In this document: piece by piece, positions 16,656-23,412 of the stretch
Numbering within the stretch: the stretch's first letter is position 1
Layout of the letters: every line of letters begins with the position of its first letter
Source of the DNA: Ruminococcus sp. UBA7013
GTDB taxonomy: Bacteria > Bacillota > Clostridia > Oscillospirales > Ruminococcaceae
Direction of reading: 5' to 3'
Assembly (NCBI GenBank): GCA_002449585.1
Contig: DJXD01000003.1
Coordinates: 1-46,130 of the forward strand
Length of the DNA: 46,130 bases
Made by a program: the position numbers and the translations under genes
Notes under the pieces: generated by a model
Told to the model about the DNA's origin: nothing
Databases searched by the model: none
Seen by the model: only the letters and a program-made list of their open reading frames with translations

Positions 16656-17027
16656 ATGACACTGGAAGAATTTAAAGAAAATGATCAATTAGGCATTACA
16701 ACAGATACTGCTGTGATCAAGGCTGTTATGAAACAGTTCTGTCATATGCCCGTTTCAGAGCTATATTGCCCGGAAGTGAGAATTTCACAGCTTACCGGAA
16801 AACATCTGCTTGATGATCTTCTGGAATCAGCAGGCATTCCAGAACATAAAGCATCTGAATATGATTATAGCTGTCTGGCTGAATTGATTTATAAAATCAT
16901 ACGAGAAAGCAATCCGACAGAAAACTATGCTCATCCGGGATATACAGAAGTTTCTGCCATCATGGAAAATCTGGTATTATTACCTTGTCGATTCTCTCCC
17001 CGGTACAGAAAACGGAAAGGAACATGA
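16656..17027 (+). CDS. Protein of unknown function, first gene of the ClpP/VirD4-like operon
   Basis: A soluble 123-residue protein that I cannot assign. It begins MTLEEFKENDQLGITT, is mainly helical in appearance, contains a few cysteines (FCHM, YCPEV, YSCLAE, LLPCRF) without a regular metal motif, and ends in a basic tail (SPRYRKRKGT). The segment VRISQLTGKHLLDDLLESAG looks like a helix-turn-helix-like pair of helices, but this is weak. AAGGGGGGA at 16642-16650 lies close before ATG 16656. Its stop overlaps the next start (ATGA), so the two are likely made together. Confidence 0.7.
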   Translation: MTLEEFKENDQLGITTDTAVIKAVMKQFCHMPVSELYCPEVRISQLTGKHLLDDLLESAGIPEHKASEYDYSCLAELIYKIIRESNPTENYAHPGYTEVSAIMENLVLLPCRFSPRYRKRKGT

Positions 17028-17455
17028 TTATTATGGATAATATTGCAAAGCAAAGCATTCTGGAAGATATTCGTAAGGAACTCCGAAGGGAAAACGCCTG
17101 TTCTTATGAAACGCTGCATCAGCTTTTGTTTTCGATCCGTCTGAAAGAATATTGCAATTTCCTGAAAAAAATATCTGCACAAGATCCTGAATTCAAAAGC
17201 TGCTTTCAGAATCTTTATCGTGAAATGCTATATTATTATTACCAGATTCAGCCCTCAAAACTCCGCAGATTTGAAATCTTGAATGAATATCAGGAAAAAG
17301 AGCTGACAGTTGGAAAAATGCTTCATAAAGCATATGACATGATGAATAATTATGAAGATTATACATTTCGTGGGGTTCGACATATTGGTATGTATATTAC
17401 AGATATGCTCTTAGTACGGCCTTTTGTCATGCTGGAAAGAATGGAACAGATCTGA
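17024..17455 (+). CDS. Helical protein of unknown function, second gene of the ClpP/VirD4-like operon
   Basis: A 143-residue protein, not recognised. It is rich in helix-forming residues with basic and aromatic clusters (RLKEYCNFLKKI, YREMLYYYYQIQPSKLRRF) and has a C-terminal VRHIGMYITDMLLVRPFVMLERM that is moderately hydrophobic but not a clear membrane segment. The first ATG (17024) overlaps the previous stop by four bases; ATG 17033 (MDNIAKQ) would be equally acceptable given GGAAAGG at 17014-17020. The spacing to the ClpP gene is 56 bases without a promoter. Confidence 0.68.
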   Translation: MIIMDNIAKQSILEDIRKELRRENACSYETLHQLLFSIRLKEYCNFLKKISAQDPEFKSCFQNLYREMLYYYYQIQPSKLRRFEILNEYQEKELTVGKMLHKAYDMMNNYEDYTFRGVRHIGMYITDMLLVRPFVMLERMEQI

Positions 17456-17511
17456 TTCCAGAAAATTCATGATGCAGGTAAAAAATAATCAGAAAGAAGT
17501 GATGTGTTTTT

Positions 17512-18123
17512 ATGATGCCTCATATTATCAAAGAAAGTGCCAGAGGGTTTGAACCTTTCCGCATTGAAGATTGTCTTTTGCAAAAACGGATTATCTTTTT
17601 AACAGAAGAGGTCAATGCACAGACCAGCAGTGAACTGATCAAACAGCTGTTATATCTCGAAGCAGAAAAACCGGGTGAGGAAATTACACTCTGTATCAAT
17701 AGCCCCGGCGGAGAAGTAACGGGCGGCCTTGCTGTCTATGATTACATGCGTTTCTTAACATCGCCCGTCAGAACGGTTTGCATTGGCACAGCCGCCAGCA
17801 TGGCATCTATTTTATTTCTCGGCGGTGAAAAAAGGGAAATGTTGCCACATACCAGAATCATGATTCATGACCCAAGTTTTTCATCTGGAGAATATGCCGG
17901 AAAAAAACCTGATGAACTTCAGGAGGAAATTGATGGATTGAAAAAAACACGTGATATTTTATGTAATATCATCGCAGAACGAACCGGACAAGAGAAAAAA
18001 ATCGTATATGAAAAAACAAGCCGTGACAGCTATTTCTACGCCGAGGAAGCACTGAATTTCGGTCTTGCTACCAAAATTATCACAAACCCCGGCGAAATTT
18101 ATCAGGGAGATGGGATTTTATGA
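17512..18123 (+). CDS. ClpP-family serine protease (paralogue)
   Basis: A 203-residue ClpP-type protease subunit with a complete triad: Ser96 in GTAASMAS, His119 in RIMIHDPS and Asp172 in TSRDSYF. INSPGGEVTGGLAVYDYM forms the oxyanion region. The sequence departs from housekeeping ClpP at several usually fixed places (GTAASMAS for GQAASMG, and the N-terminal loop that docks the ClpX/ClpA ring), so it is probably a specialised second copy. No Clp ATPase is nearby; instead it overlaps by four bases (ATGA) a VirD4-like ATPase. Whether that ATPase feeds the protease is only a suggestion from gene order. Confidence 0.88.
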   Translation: MMPHIIKESARGFEPFRIEDCLLQKRIIFLTEEVNAQTSSELIKQLLYLEAEKPGEEITLCINSPGGEVTGGLAVYDYMRFLTSPVRTVCIGTAASMASILFLGGEKREMLPHTRIMIHDPSFSSGEYAGKKPDELQEEIDGLKKTRDILCNIIAERTGQEKKIVYEKTSRDSYFYAEEALNFGLATKIITNPGEIYQGDGIL

Positions 18124-19433
18124 ATACTGTATTCAATGCTTATCAGAACAGCACTCGTATACTGACACAAACACACATCGTGTCTAATAATTCTCGTGTG
18201 ACAGGTTTGAATAACAATGATATGATTATTGGCTCTTCCGGTGCTGGAAAAACCGGCGGTTATGTGATTCCCAATCTGCTCCGCACACAATGCAGTATTA
18301 TCACATCCGATACAAAGCATAATTTATATAAAATGCTTTGCCCTGTGCTGGAAGCCCGTGGCTATGATGTATATGTGATTGATTTTGTCAATCCGGAGCA
18401 TTCCGGTTCTTATAATCCGCTTGATTATATTAGTCTGGATGAAAATGGAATGGTACGGGAACAGGATGTTATGACGGTTGTCAATGCCATTATGCCACCG
18501 CTGGACAGAGATGAACCGTTTTGGGATGAAGCCGGAAAAACGGTGTTATCCAGTCTTGTTTCTTATGTGAAAGAAGTATTTCCTCCGGAAGAGCAGACAC
18601 TGCACACGATGACAGAAGTTTTCCGGATCATGCAGAATCAGTATGCCCAGCAAACCCGAAACGGTGCTGTGACTTCTATCCCATTTCTGGAAGCCTGGAC
18701 AGTGACAAATCCTGATAGCTTCGCAGTACGAAAATATCAGATGTTTAAAGGCGTTCTCCCAGCTGAAAAAACTTGGTCATGTATTGAAGCATTTGTTTCA
18801 GCGGCGATTTCTATTTTTGATTTCAAAGAATCCCGTCAGTTATTCAGCGGTACGCCGGATTTTGTATTTCATGAATTAGGCCGCCGCAAATGTGCTGTAT
18901 TTCTGAATATCAGCGATACAGACAGAAGTTTCGACAAGCTTGTGAATTTATTCTATACACAGGCATTGCAGGCACTTTGCAAAGAAGCAGATCAAAATCC
19001 GGAAAGCCGTTTGCATGTGCCGGTTCGCCTGTTTCTGGATGATTTCGCAACCAATGCATTTATTCCGGATTTTGATAAAATGATTTCTGTCATCCGTTCA
19101 CGGGAAATTTCTGTGAGTGTGATTCTCCAGAGTTTGACTCAGCTGGAAACAATGTACAGTCATCCGTCTGCAATTACGATTCTGAATAATTGCGATCATA
19201 TTTTATATCTTGGCGGAAATGATCTGGAAACAGCAGAATATATTTCTCGTTATGCGGATAAGCCCGTCAGCAAAGTGCTCTGTATGCCGCTGGATAAAGT
19301 CTGGTTAATTACTCGTGGACAGCAGGCAGTGCTTGCCGATAAGATTCAGCCGTATTCTATCCCCATTCCGGAAGCAGAAGAAACATCGGCCAATCTTAGA
19401 CCCGAACATGATGCCACTGTTACACCATTTTGA
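18120..19433 (+). CDS. Solitary VirD4/TraG-like ATPase
   Basis: A 437-residue P-loop ATPase of the type IV coupling-protein class. Walker A is GSSGAGKT (residues 38-45), Walker B LFLDD (304-308), and IITSDTKHNLY, SYNPLDYI, DEPFWDEAGKTVLSSLV and SVILQSLTQLE follow the VirD4 order. Differences are marked: there is no N-terminal membrane segment, only about 35 residues before Walker A, and no relaxase, VirB4 or other conjugation gene nearby. It could be a relic of an integrative element or a cytosolic motor put to new use with the overlapping ClpP paralogue. It ends 14 bases inside the tail of an opposite-strand gene. Confidence 0.85.
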   Translation: MNTVFNAYQNSTRILTQTHIVSNNSRVTGLNNNDMIIGSSGAGKTGGYVIPNLLRTQCSIITSDTKHNLYKMLCPVLEARGYDVYVIDFVNPEHSGSYNPLDYISLDENGMVREQDVMTVVNAIMPPLDRDEPFWDEAGKTVLSSLVSYVKEVFPPEEQTLHTMTEVFRIMQNQYAQQTRNGAVTSIPFLEAWTVTNPDSFAVRKYQMFKGVLPAEKTWSCIEAFVSAAISIFDFKESRQLFSGTPDFVFHELGRRKCAVFLNISDTDRSFDKLVNLFYTQALQALCKEADQNPESRLHVPVRLFLDDFATNAFIPDFDKMISVIRSREISVSVILQSLTQLETMYSHPSAITILNNCDHILYLGGNDLETAEYISRYADKPVSKVLCMPLDKVWLITRGQQAVLADKIQPYSIPIPEAEETSANLRPEHDATVTPF

Positions 19434-19620
19434 GCCTGTCTTTTTTATCCAGCAGATGCAAGATAAATGCCGCAGTGGTTTCTTCCAAAGAATCGCCGCC
19501 ATTTGTTTCAAGTGCGCAGAGAATCCGCAGGGAAGCCGATGCCAGCTCATCAATAATTAATGCATCTGAGCCATGCAGTTTTATTTCTGTATTATTTTCC
19601 CGAATTTCTAATTGAATCAT
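19420..19620 (-). CDS. 66-residue protein of unknown function
   Basis: A short gene with a perfect promoter, a structured leader and AAGGAGG about eight bases before ATG 19620. The protein starts MIQLEIRENNTEIKLHG, which reads as two beta-strands, followed by helices SDALIIDELASASLRIL and SLEETTAAFILHLLDKKDR. It has no membrane segment and no motif I recognise. It converges on the VirD4-like gene and overlaps its last 14 coding bases. The strong expression signals for such a small gene suggest an abundant or tightly regulated product. Confidence 0.75.
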   Translation of the reverse strand: MIQLEIRENNTEIKLHGSDALIIDELASASLRILCALETNGGDSLEETTAAFILHLLDKKDRLKMV

Positions 19621-19641
19621 AAAGATACCTCCTTAAAATCA

Positions 19642-19672
19642 GAACGCAGTTGCAGATACGCATACTGCGTTC
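19642..19672 (-). promoter_or_regulatory. Stem-loop in the 5' leader of the 66-residue gene
   Basis: GAACGCAGT (19642-19650) and ACTGCGTTC (19664-19672) form a perfect 9-base stem. TGC and GCA continue it inward past a single bulged base, leaving a 6-base loop. It begins within a few bases of the predicted RNA 5' end and lies before the ribosome binding site, so it is more likely an mRNA stabiliser or protein target than a terminator, as no T run follows. Confidence 0.6.
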
Positions 19673-19683
19673 ATGTTATTTTT

Positions 19684-19712
19684 ATTATAGCATATAATAC
19701 AAGGATTGTCAA
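19684..19712 (-). promoter_or_regulatory. Promoter of the 66-residue gene
   Basis: On the minus strand a perfect TTGACA (19707-19712), 17-base spacer and perfect TATAAT (19684-19689). Confidence 0.85.
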
Positions 19713-19746
19713 TAGGCTTTTAATAAAAAATACGCAGCTCGAGAAA

Positions 19747-20514
19747 TTAGAAAAAGATTTCGTTTATGAGATGGGAAGTCATGGCCTTTTTCCAGAGAAT
19801 ATAAGATAAAATTTCTGATTCCGGAGGGGTTTCTCCTGATTGAATCGCCTGACATACGAGCTGACCTGCCTTTGCTCCATCAGCAGAAGAAATTTCTGTC
19901 TCTGGAAGAATGATTTTTTTCATGATGCCTGTTTTGACAAGACAGGAAAGCATGGGAGAATTTCCATTTGCATCTGTGATTTGCTGTTCTTCTTTGCGGA
20001 TCTGTAAATCTGTAAAATATAATATCATGCCCGGAGGCAATAAAATTTCTGCTTCTTCCGGCTTGGCATATTCCGGAAGAATTTCTTTCATGACAAGACA
20101 AGGTGTTCCCGCCGGAAGCAGAAATTTCATCAGTGAAATGCCAATTCTGTCCTGATATGTACGCAAAAATCCGTTTTCAGATGTGGAGGTAAATGAAATT
20201 GTCCTGCCAGCCTGCCGCATGATTTCATAATCAGAAAAACGCTCTACCCGGAAAGAATATTTCTGCTCAGATAGAGCCGATTTCCGGAAGGCAGAAAGCA
20301 GCGCATGAAGTAAATCCTCCAGCCGAGCCGGATCTTCCAAAATGGCCGGATTAAGATATTTTCCTTCCCTTGCTCTCGCCTGTTCTGTGGCAATGCCGGG
20401 ATAAAATAAAGCATTCAGGAGAATATAGGCTTTTCCATCTCCCCAGAAAGCATTTTTGCCGGATACATCGCCGATATAATATCGTATGGCTTGGATTTCT
20501 TTTTCTGTCAGCAT
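19747..20514 (-). CDS. ADP-ribosyltransferase-like protein
   Basis: A 255-residue protein with the R-S-E layout of arginine-type mono-ADP-ribosyltransferases. The opening LTEKEIQAIRYYIGD...AYILLNAL is like the alpha-helical start of such domains. Arg89 sits in FRVERF, the STS motif is SFTSTS (residues 107-112), and an ExE pair occurs at 154-156 in PEEAEILLPPG, followed by a strand as in these enzymes. There is no signal peptide, so the protein is expected to act inside the cell. The tail after residue 170 is not recognised. GAGGGG, overlapping the lipoprotein stop, precedes ATG 20514. Function and target are unknown; the fold call rests on motif spacing, not a search. Confidence 0.68.
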   Translation of the reverse strand: MLTEKEIQAIRYYIGDVSGKNAFWGDGKAYILLNALFYPGIATEQARAREGKYLNPAILEDPARLEDLLHALLSAFRKSALSEQKYSFRVERFSDYEIMRQAGRTISFTSTSENGFLRTYQDRIGISLMKFLLPAGTPCLVMKEILPEYAKPEEAEILLPPGMILYFTDLQIRKEEQQITDANGNSPMLSCLVKTGIMKKIILPETEISSADGAKAGQLVCQAIQSGETPPESEILSYILWKKAMTSHLINEIFF

Positions 20515-20524
20515 TATAATCCCC

Positions 20525-21061
20525 TCATTTTTCAGATTTAGAAATTCTGATAGATTGCATCACAGATTGAAATTCTGCTTTATGAGATGCATAACTGTCA
20601 GAATTGGATTTGCAGGTGATAATATACATCACTTTGCCATCTGTGAAATATCCTGTCAATGCCGTGATTGTATTTTCATGATCTAAAGAATATTGAAATT
20701 CTAATGTTTCAATCGCATATCCATCAGATGAAAATAATTTTTCATTTCCAATAAAATCAACAGTATCTGTCAATTCCTGATAACTTTTCAGTGCTTGAAT
20801 AGAATATTCATATGCAGAATAATAATTTGTTTTTGAAGTATCTTCTGTGAAAATAATGCTGGCATCTTCATAAGTATAATATTTTTGATAAGTTCCAGAG
20901 GATACAGCCTGATAATTTTCCGGAATTTCGGCAAATACATCGGGAAGTGGCAAGTCTTTGAAAACCGGAAATGATGGAATTTCTTCTTGATCTGGCTGAG
21001 AATCACAGCCGGTCATTGTCAGCAGACAGAGAAATATCGGCAAGATTGCATATAATTTCAA
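20525..21061 (-). CDS. Lipoprotein of unknown function
   Basis: A 178-residue exported protein. It begins KLYAILPIFLCLLTMTGC, a short signal peptide ending in a lipobox with Cys19, so it should be lipid-anchored on the outer face of the membrane. The mature part starts with an acidic, proline-rich linker and contains a domain rich in tyrosine and strands that vaguely resembles DcrB/PsbP-like lipoproteins (SIIFTEDTSK, GYFTDGKVMYIIT, FQSVMQSIRIS). TTG 21061 is chosen because AGAAGG lies eight bases upstream; GTG 21070 would overlap that site. It precedes and is coupled to the ADP-ribosyltransferase-like gene, and starts just behind the rnpB terminator. Confidence 0.75.
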   Translation of the reverse strand: MKLYAILPIFLCLLTMTGCDSQPDQEEIPSFPVFKDLPLPDVFAEIPENYQAVSSGTYQKYYTYEDASIIFTEDTSKTNYYSAYEYSIQALKSYQELTDTVDFIGNEKLFSSDGYAIETLEFQYSLDHENTITALTGYFTDGKVMYIITCKSNSDSYASHKAEFQSVMQSIRISKSEK

Positions 21062-21087
21062 AAAAATCACCTTCTTTTGTTAAAATA

Positions 21088-21114
21088 AAAACGGACGGGA
21101 AAGCCGTCCGTTTT
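21088..21114 (-). terminator. Terminator of rnpB
   Basis: On the minus strand ACGGACGG and CCGTCCGT pair around a short loop (within 21091-21111), flanked by A and T runs and followed by TTTTTATTTT. It sits directly after the rnpB 3' end. Confidence 0.85.
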
Positions 21115-21460
21115 CTGTGACCAGACAGTAAGCCGGGTTCTGTCGTGTACAGCTATTTATCTAGGCCATGTGTCGCCGCATGGCTCAAGCCGCTTTTACA
21201 AAAGCTGTCCGCCGGGCAGACGTTGACAACATTGTACCATAAGCGTTGCATCGGATAGGGTTTACACGGCAGCGCAGTCTCCTGCGCTCCGGTGAGCTCT
21301 TACCTCACCATTCCACCATCGCCGGAAAAACGGCAGTCTTTTTTCTGTTGCACTATCCCTAGGGTCGCCCCCGGCTGCTGTTAGCAGCTATCCTGCCCTG
21401 TGATGCCCGGACTTTCCTCGTAAACTAAAACGTTCACGCAGCTGTATCGCCTGCTCACAG
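21115..21460 (-). ncRNA. rnpB: RNase P RNA
   Basis: The catalytic RNA that trims 5' leaders from tRNA precursors. The universally conserved GAGGAAAGTCCGGGC lies at about 21406-21420 on the minus strand, and GAACCCGGCTTAC near the 3' end (about 21129-21141) is the usual partner region. The ends pair as helix P1: CTGTGA at the 5' end (21455-21460) with TCACAG at the 3' end (21115-21120), continuing after one mismatch. This gives about 346 nucleotides. The look is that of the common type A of Clostridia, not the type B of Bacilli, but a structure model would be needed to be certain. Confidence 0.93.
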
Positions 21461-21615
21461 AATTATTATGTCATGAAAAATATTATTAAATGTTTTCTTC
21501 GCTGTTCGATGCGATTTTTTCACATCTACTATAGATGGGAGTGACACGCCCCCTCTACTCTTGTTACATCTTTCAGCAGATATCTGTTTTGATTGCCCTG
21601 CCAACCTAAACTGAC
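21461..21615 (-). ncRNA. Unassigned structured non-coding region upstream of rnpB
   Basis: A 155-base stretch lies between a perfect promoter and mature rnpB. Its only ATGs are followed at once by stop codons (ATGTAA, ATGTGA), so it does not code. It holds two hairpins that cannot form together: CATCTA/TAGATG with a 3-base loop, and GATGTGA/TCGCATC with a 5-base A loop, sharing the GATG arm. There is no clear terminator before rnpB. It may be a long rnpB leader or a separate small RNA. No match to 6S RNA, SRP RNA, tmRNA or a known riboswitch was recognised. The TGACATAAT at 21465-21473 (minus strand) could be an extended -10 starting rnpB itself. Confidence 0.4.
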
Positions 21616-21621
21616 AAATTT

Positions 21622-21650
21622 ATTATATCATATATTTATTAAAATGTCAA
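21622..21650 (-). promoter_or_regulatory. Proximal promoter upstream of rnpB region
   Basis: On the minus strand a perfect TTGACA (21645-21650), 17-base spacer and perfect TATAAT (21622-21627). RNA would start near 21615, about 155 bases before mature rnpB. Confidence 0.8.
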
Positions 21651-21682
21651 GATATTTTTCAATCATTTTTATATTATTTTAT

Positions 21683-21711
21683 CTTATACATGATTTTTTT
21701 TGATTTGTCAA
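21683..21711 (-). promoter_or_regulatory. Distal promoter upstream of rnpB region
   Basis: On the minus strand TTGACA (21706-21711), 17-base spacer and TATAAG (21683-21688), in tandem 61 bases before the proximal promoter. Confidence 0.6.
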
Positions 21712-21736
21712 GTCAAAAATTTTACCGAAAAACAGA

Positions 21737-21765
21737 TTGACAAATGCTCTATTTCATGTTATGAT
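21737..21765 (+). promoter_or_regulatory. Promoter of the c-di-GMP gene pair
   Basis: TTGACA (21737-21742), 17-base spacer, TATGAT (21760-21765). It diverges from the rnpB-side promoters. Confidence 0.8.
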
Positions 21766-21821
21766 AATAGAAAAGAGGCCATGCCGTCAAAATGATAATA
21801 AATAAGAAGTGAGGAATGATA

Positions 21822-23387
21822 ATGATTGATTTCCAAATTAAAATTTTTTTAGGAATGTATGATAAAGCTGTAGAACAGGCTGTGATACAGACCCCCTTTC
21901 CTAAAGATATCAAAGGCGAGTTTCTTCCTTTTAAAGATAAGAAAACACTGATTCCGGATCATGTGACAGCGGCATTTCTGACAGATAGAAGTTCTTTGTT
22001 AAAACAGGCCGCTGCGCTGAAAAAGAAAAATCTGTTTCTGATTTATTGCGGTCATGCCGCTGATGTGACAGAATATCTTGATCAGCTGGAAGCACTCTGG
22101 CCAGCCGGAGAAAGTCTTGAAATTGTGCAGATGCGCTTTGAACGCCTGCTGAAACATCTTAAAGATCGCTTTGATGCTTGGTTTTATGAACATACGCTCT
22201 TGACTACAATTGATAGCATTCCGGATATGCTCTGGTATAAGCGCATTGATGGGATTCATATGCTGGTGAATCATATGTTTACAGAGATTGTTCATAAATC
22301 TAAGGCAGATGTGCAGGGAAAAGATCATTTTTATATTTGGGATGTTCCCCGTCCAGCAGAAGGAAGCGGCGAATTTGCTTGCGCAGAATCAGAAGAAATT
22401 GCTATCAGTACGGGAAAGACCTATATCTGTGATGAACCTGTTAAAACACATGACGGCATGAAGCAGTTTATAACATATAAAACGCCGGTTTATGATATGT
22501 ATGGAAATGTATTCGGTACGGTGGGCATTGGCCATGATGTGACGAATTTCAGTAACATGGGGATTGAACTTTCTATTCTGGTGGAAAATCTTCCTTTTCC
22601 AATGGTCATTTTTTCAGAAGATTGGAAAGTTGTCAGAATGAATAATGCTTTTGAAGAAATTTCTAATGCAAAAGGAACAGAATCAGAAAATTTTGATTAT
22701 CATGCCTGGAAAGAAAAGGCATTGCTACCTGTGAATCAAGGGAGCAAGGATGATAAACAACATTCCCGGATTCAGGAATGCAAGATGATATGCGAAGATG
22801 GTGAAGTAAGATATTTCATTGTCAGAGAACAGGAAATCAGAGATTTTTTTGATAATATTTCAGGTTATTTCCTGATGATGCAGGATATTACTTATCAAAG
22901 AGCTTATGAACGTTCTATTATTGAAGCCGCTAATACAGATATGTTGACGGGCATGTATAACAGAAGATATTTTTATAATTTCCTGAGTCAGAATGCCGCT
23001 CGTCCTATGACATTGCTTTATATGGATTTGGATCATTTCAAAGCTGTAAATGATCATTTTGGCCATGCCAAGGGAGATGAAGTGCTGATTAAAACCTCAC
23101 AGATTATTCGAAATCTGTTTCCCGGAACGATCTCGGCACGGCTCGGCGGAGATGAATTTGCATTAATCATAGAAGGCAATCATAAAACAACAACAGAGAA
23201 AAAATGCCATCAGCTGGAGTATGAAATTCAAAATACTTTCAGCCGGGAAGGGCTGAATGTGACAATCAGTGTAGGGATTGCAGAAACTACCGGCAATATT
23301 AATGATATTGATGCATTTATTCATGAAGGCGATACCCGTATGTATGAAATCAAGAAAGCACATCATAAAATAGCAGCCGAAATTTAA
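21822..23387 (+). CDS. PAS-GGDEF diguanylate cyclase
   Basis: A cytoplasmic enzyme of 521 residues predicted to make cyclic di-GMP from two GTP. The first 115 residues form an unassigned alpha/beta domain (LFLIYCGHAADVTEYLDQL recalls a receiver-like strand-helix unit). Two PAS-like domains follow (about 130-245 and 253-360), suited to sensing a ligand. The GGDEF domain starts at DMLTGMYNRRYF and has an intact active-site ARLGGDEFAL near residues 440-450; no RxxD inhibitory site precedes it, so product inhibition is doubtful. ATG 21822 lies seven bases after GAGG; ATG 21816 is too close. The next gene, 25 bases on, encodes the opposing hydrolase. Confidence 0.9.
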   Translation: MIDFQIKIFLGMYDKAVEQAVIQTPFPKDIKGEFLPFKDKKTLIPDHVTAAFLTDRSSLLKQAAALKKKNLFLIYCGHAADVTEYLDQLEALWPAGESLEIVQMRFERLLKHLKDRFDAWFYEHTLLTTIDSIPDMLWYKRIDGIHMLVNHMFTEIVHKSKADVQGKDHFYIWDVPRPAEGSGEFACAESEEIAISTGKTYICDEPVKTHDGMKQFITYKTPVYDMYGNVFGTVGIGHDVTNFSNMGIELSILVENLPFPMVIFSEDWKVVRMNNAFEEISNAKGTESENFDYHAWKEKALLPVNQGSKDDKQHSRIQECKMICEDGEVRYFIVREQEIRDFFDNISGYFLMMQDITYQRAYERSIIEAANTDMLTGMYNRRYFYNFLSQNAARPMTLLYMDLDHFKAVNDHFGHAKGDEVLIKTSQIIRNLFPGTISARLGGDEFALIIEGNHKTTTEKKCHQLEYEIQNTFSREGLNVTISVGIAETTGNINDIDAFIHEGDTRMYEIKKAHHKIAAEI

Positions 23388-23412
23388 AATTTGATAGGTA
23401 GGGGGAATTTTC

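Noticed and set aside
18120..19433. An integrative conjugative element around the VirD4-like gene
   Set aside because: No relaxase, VirB4, integrase, attachment repeats or change in composition nearby; neighbours are chromosomal housekeeping genes.
21461..21615. 6S RNA upstream of rnpB
   Set aside because: The ends are not complementary and no long rod with a central bubble could be drawn.
21766..21821. A c-di-GMP riboswitch before the cyclase gene
   Set aside because: Only about 55 bases between -10 and start codon, with no riboswitch core sequence.
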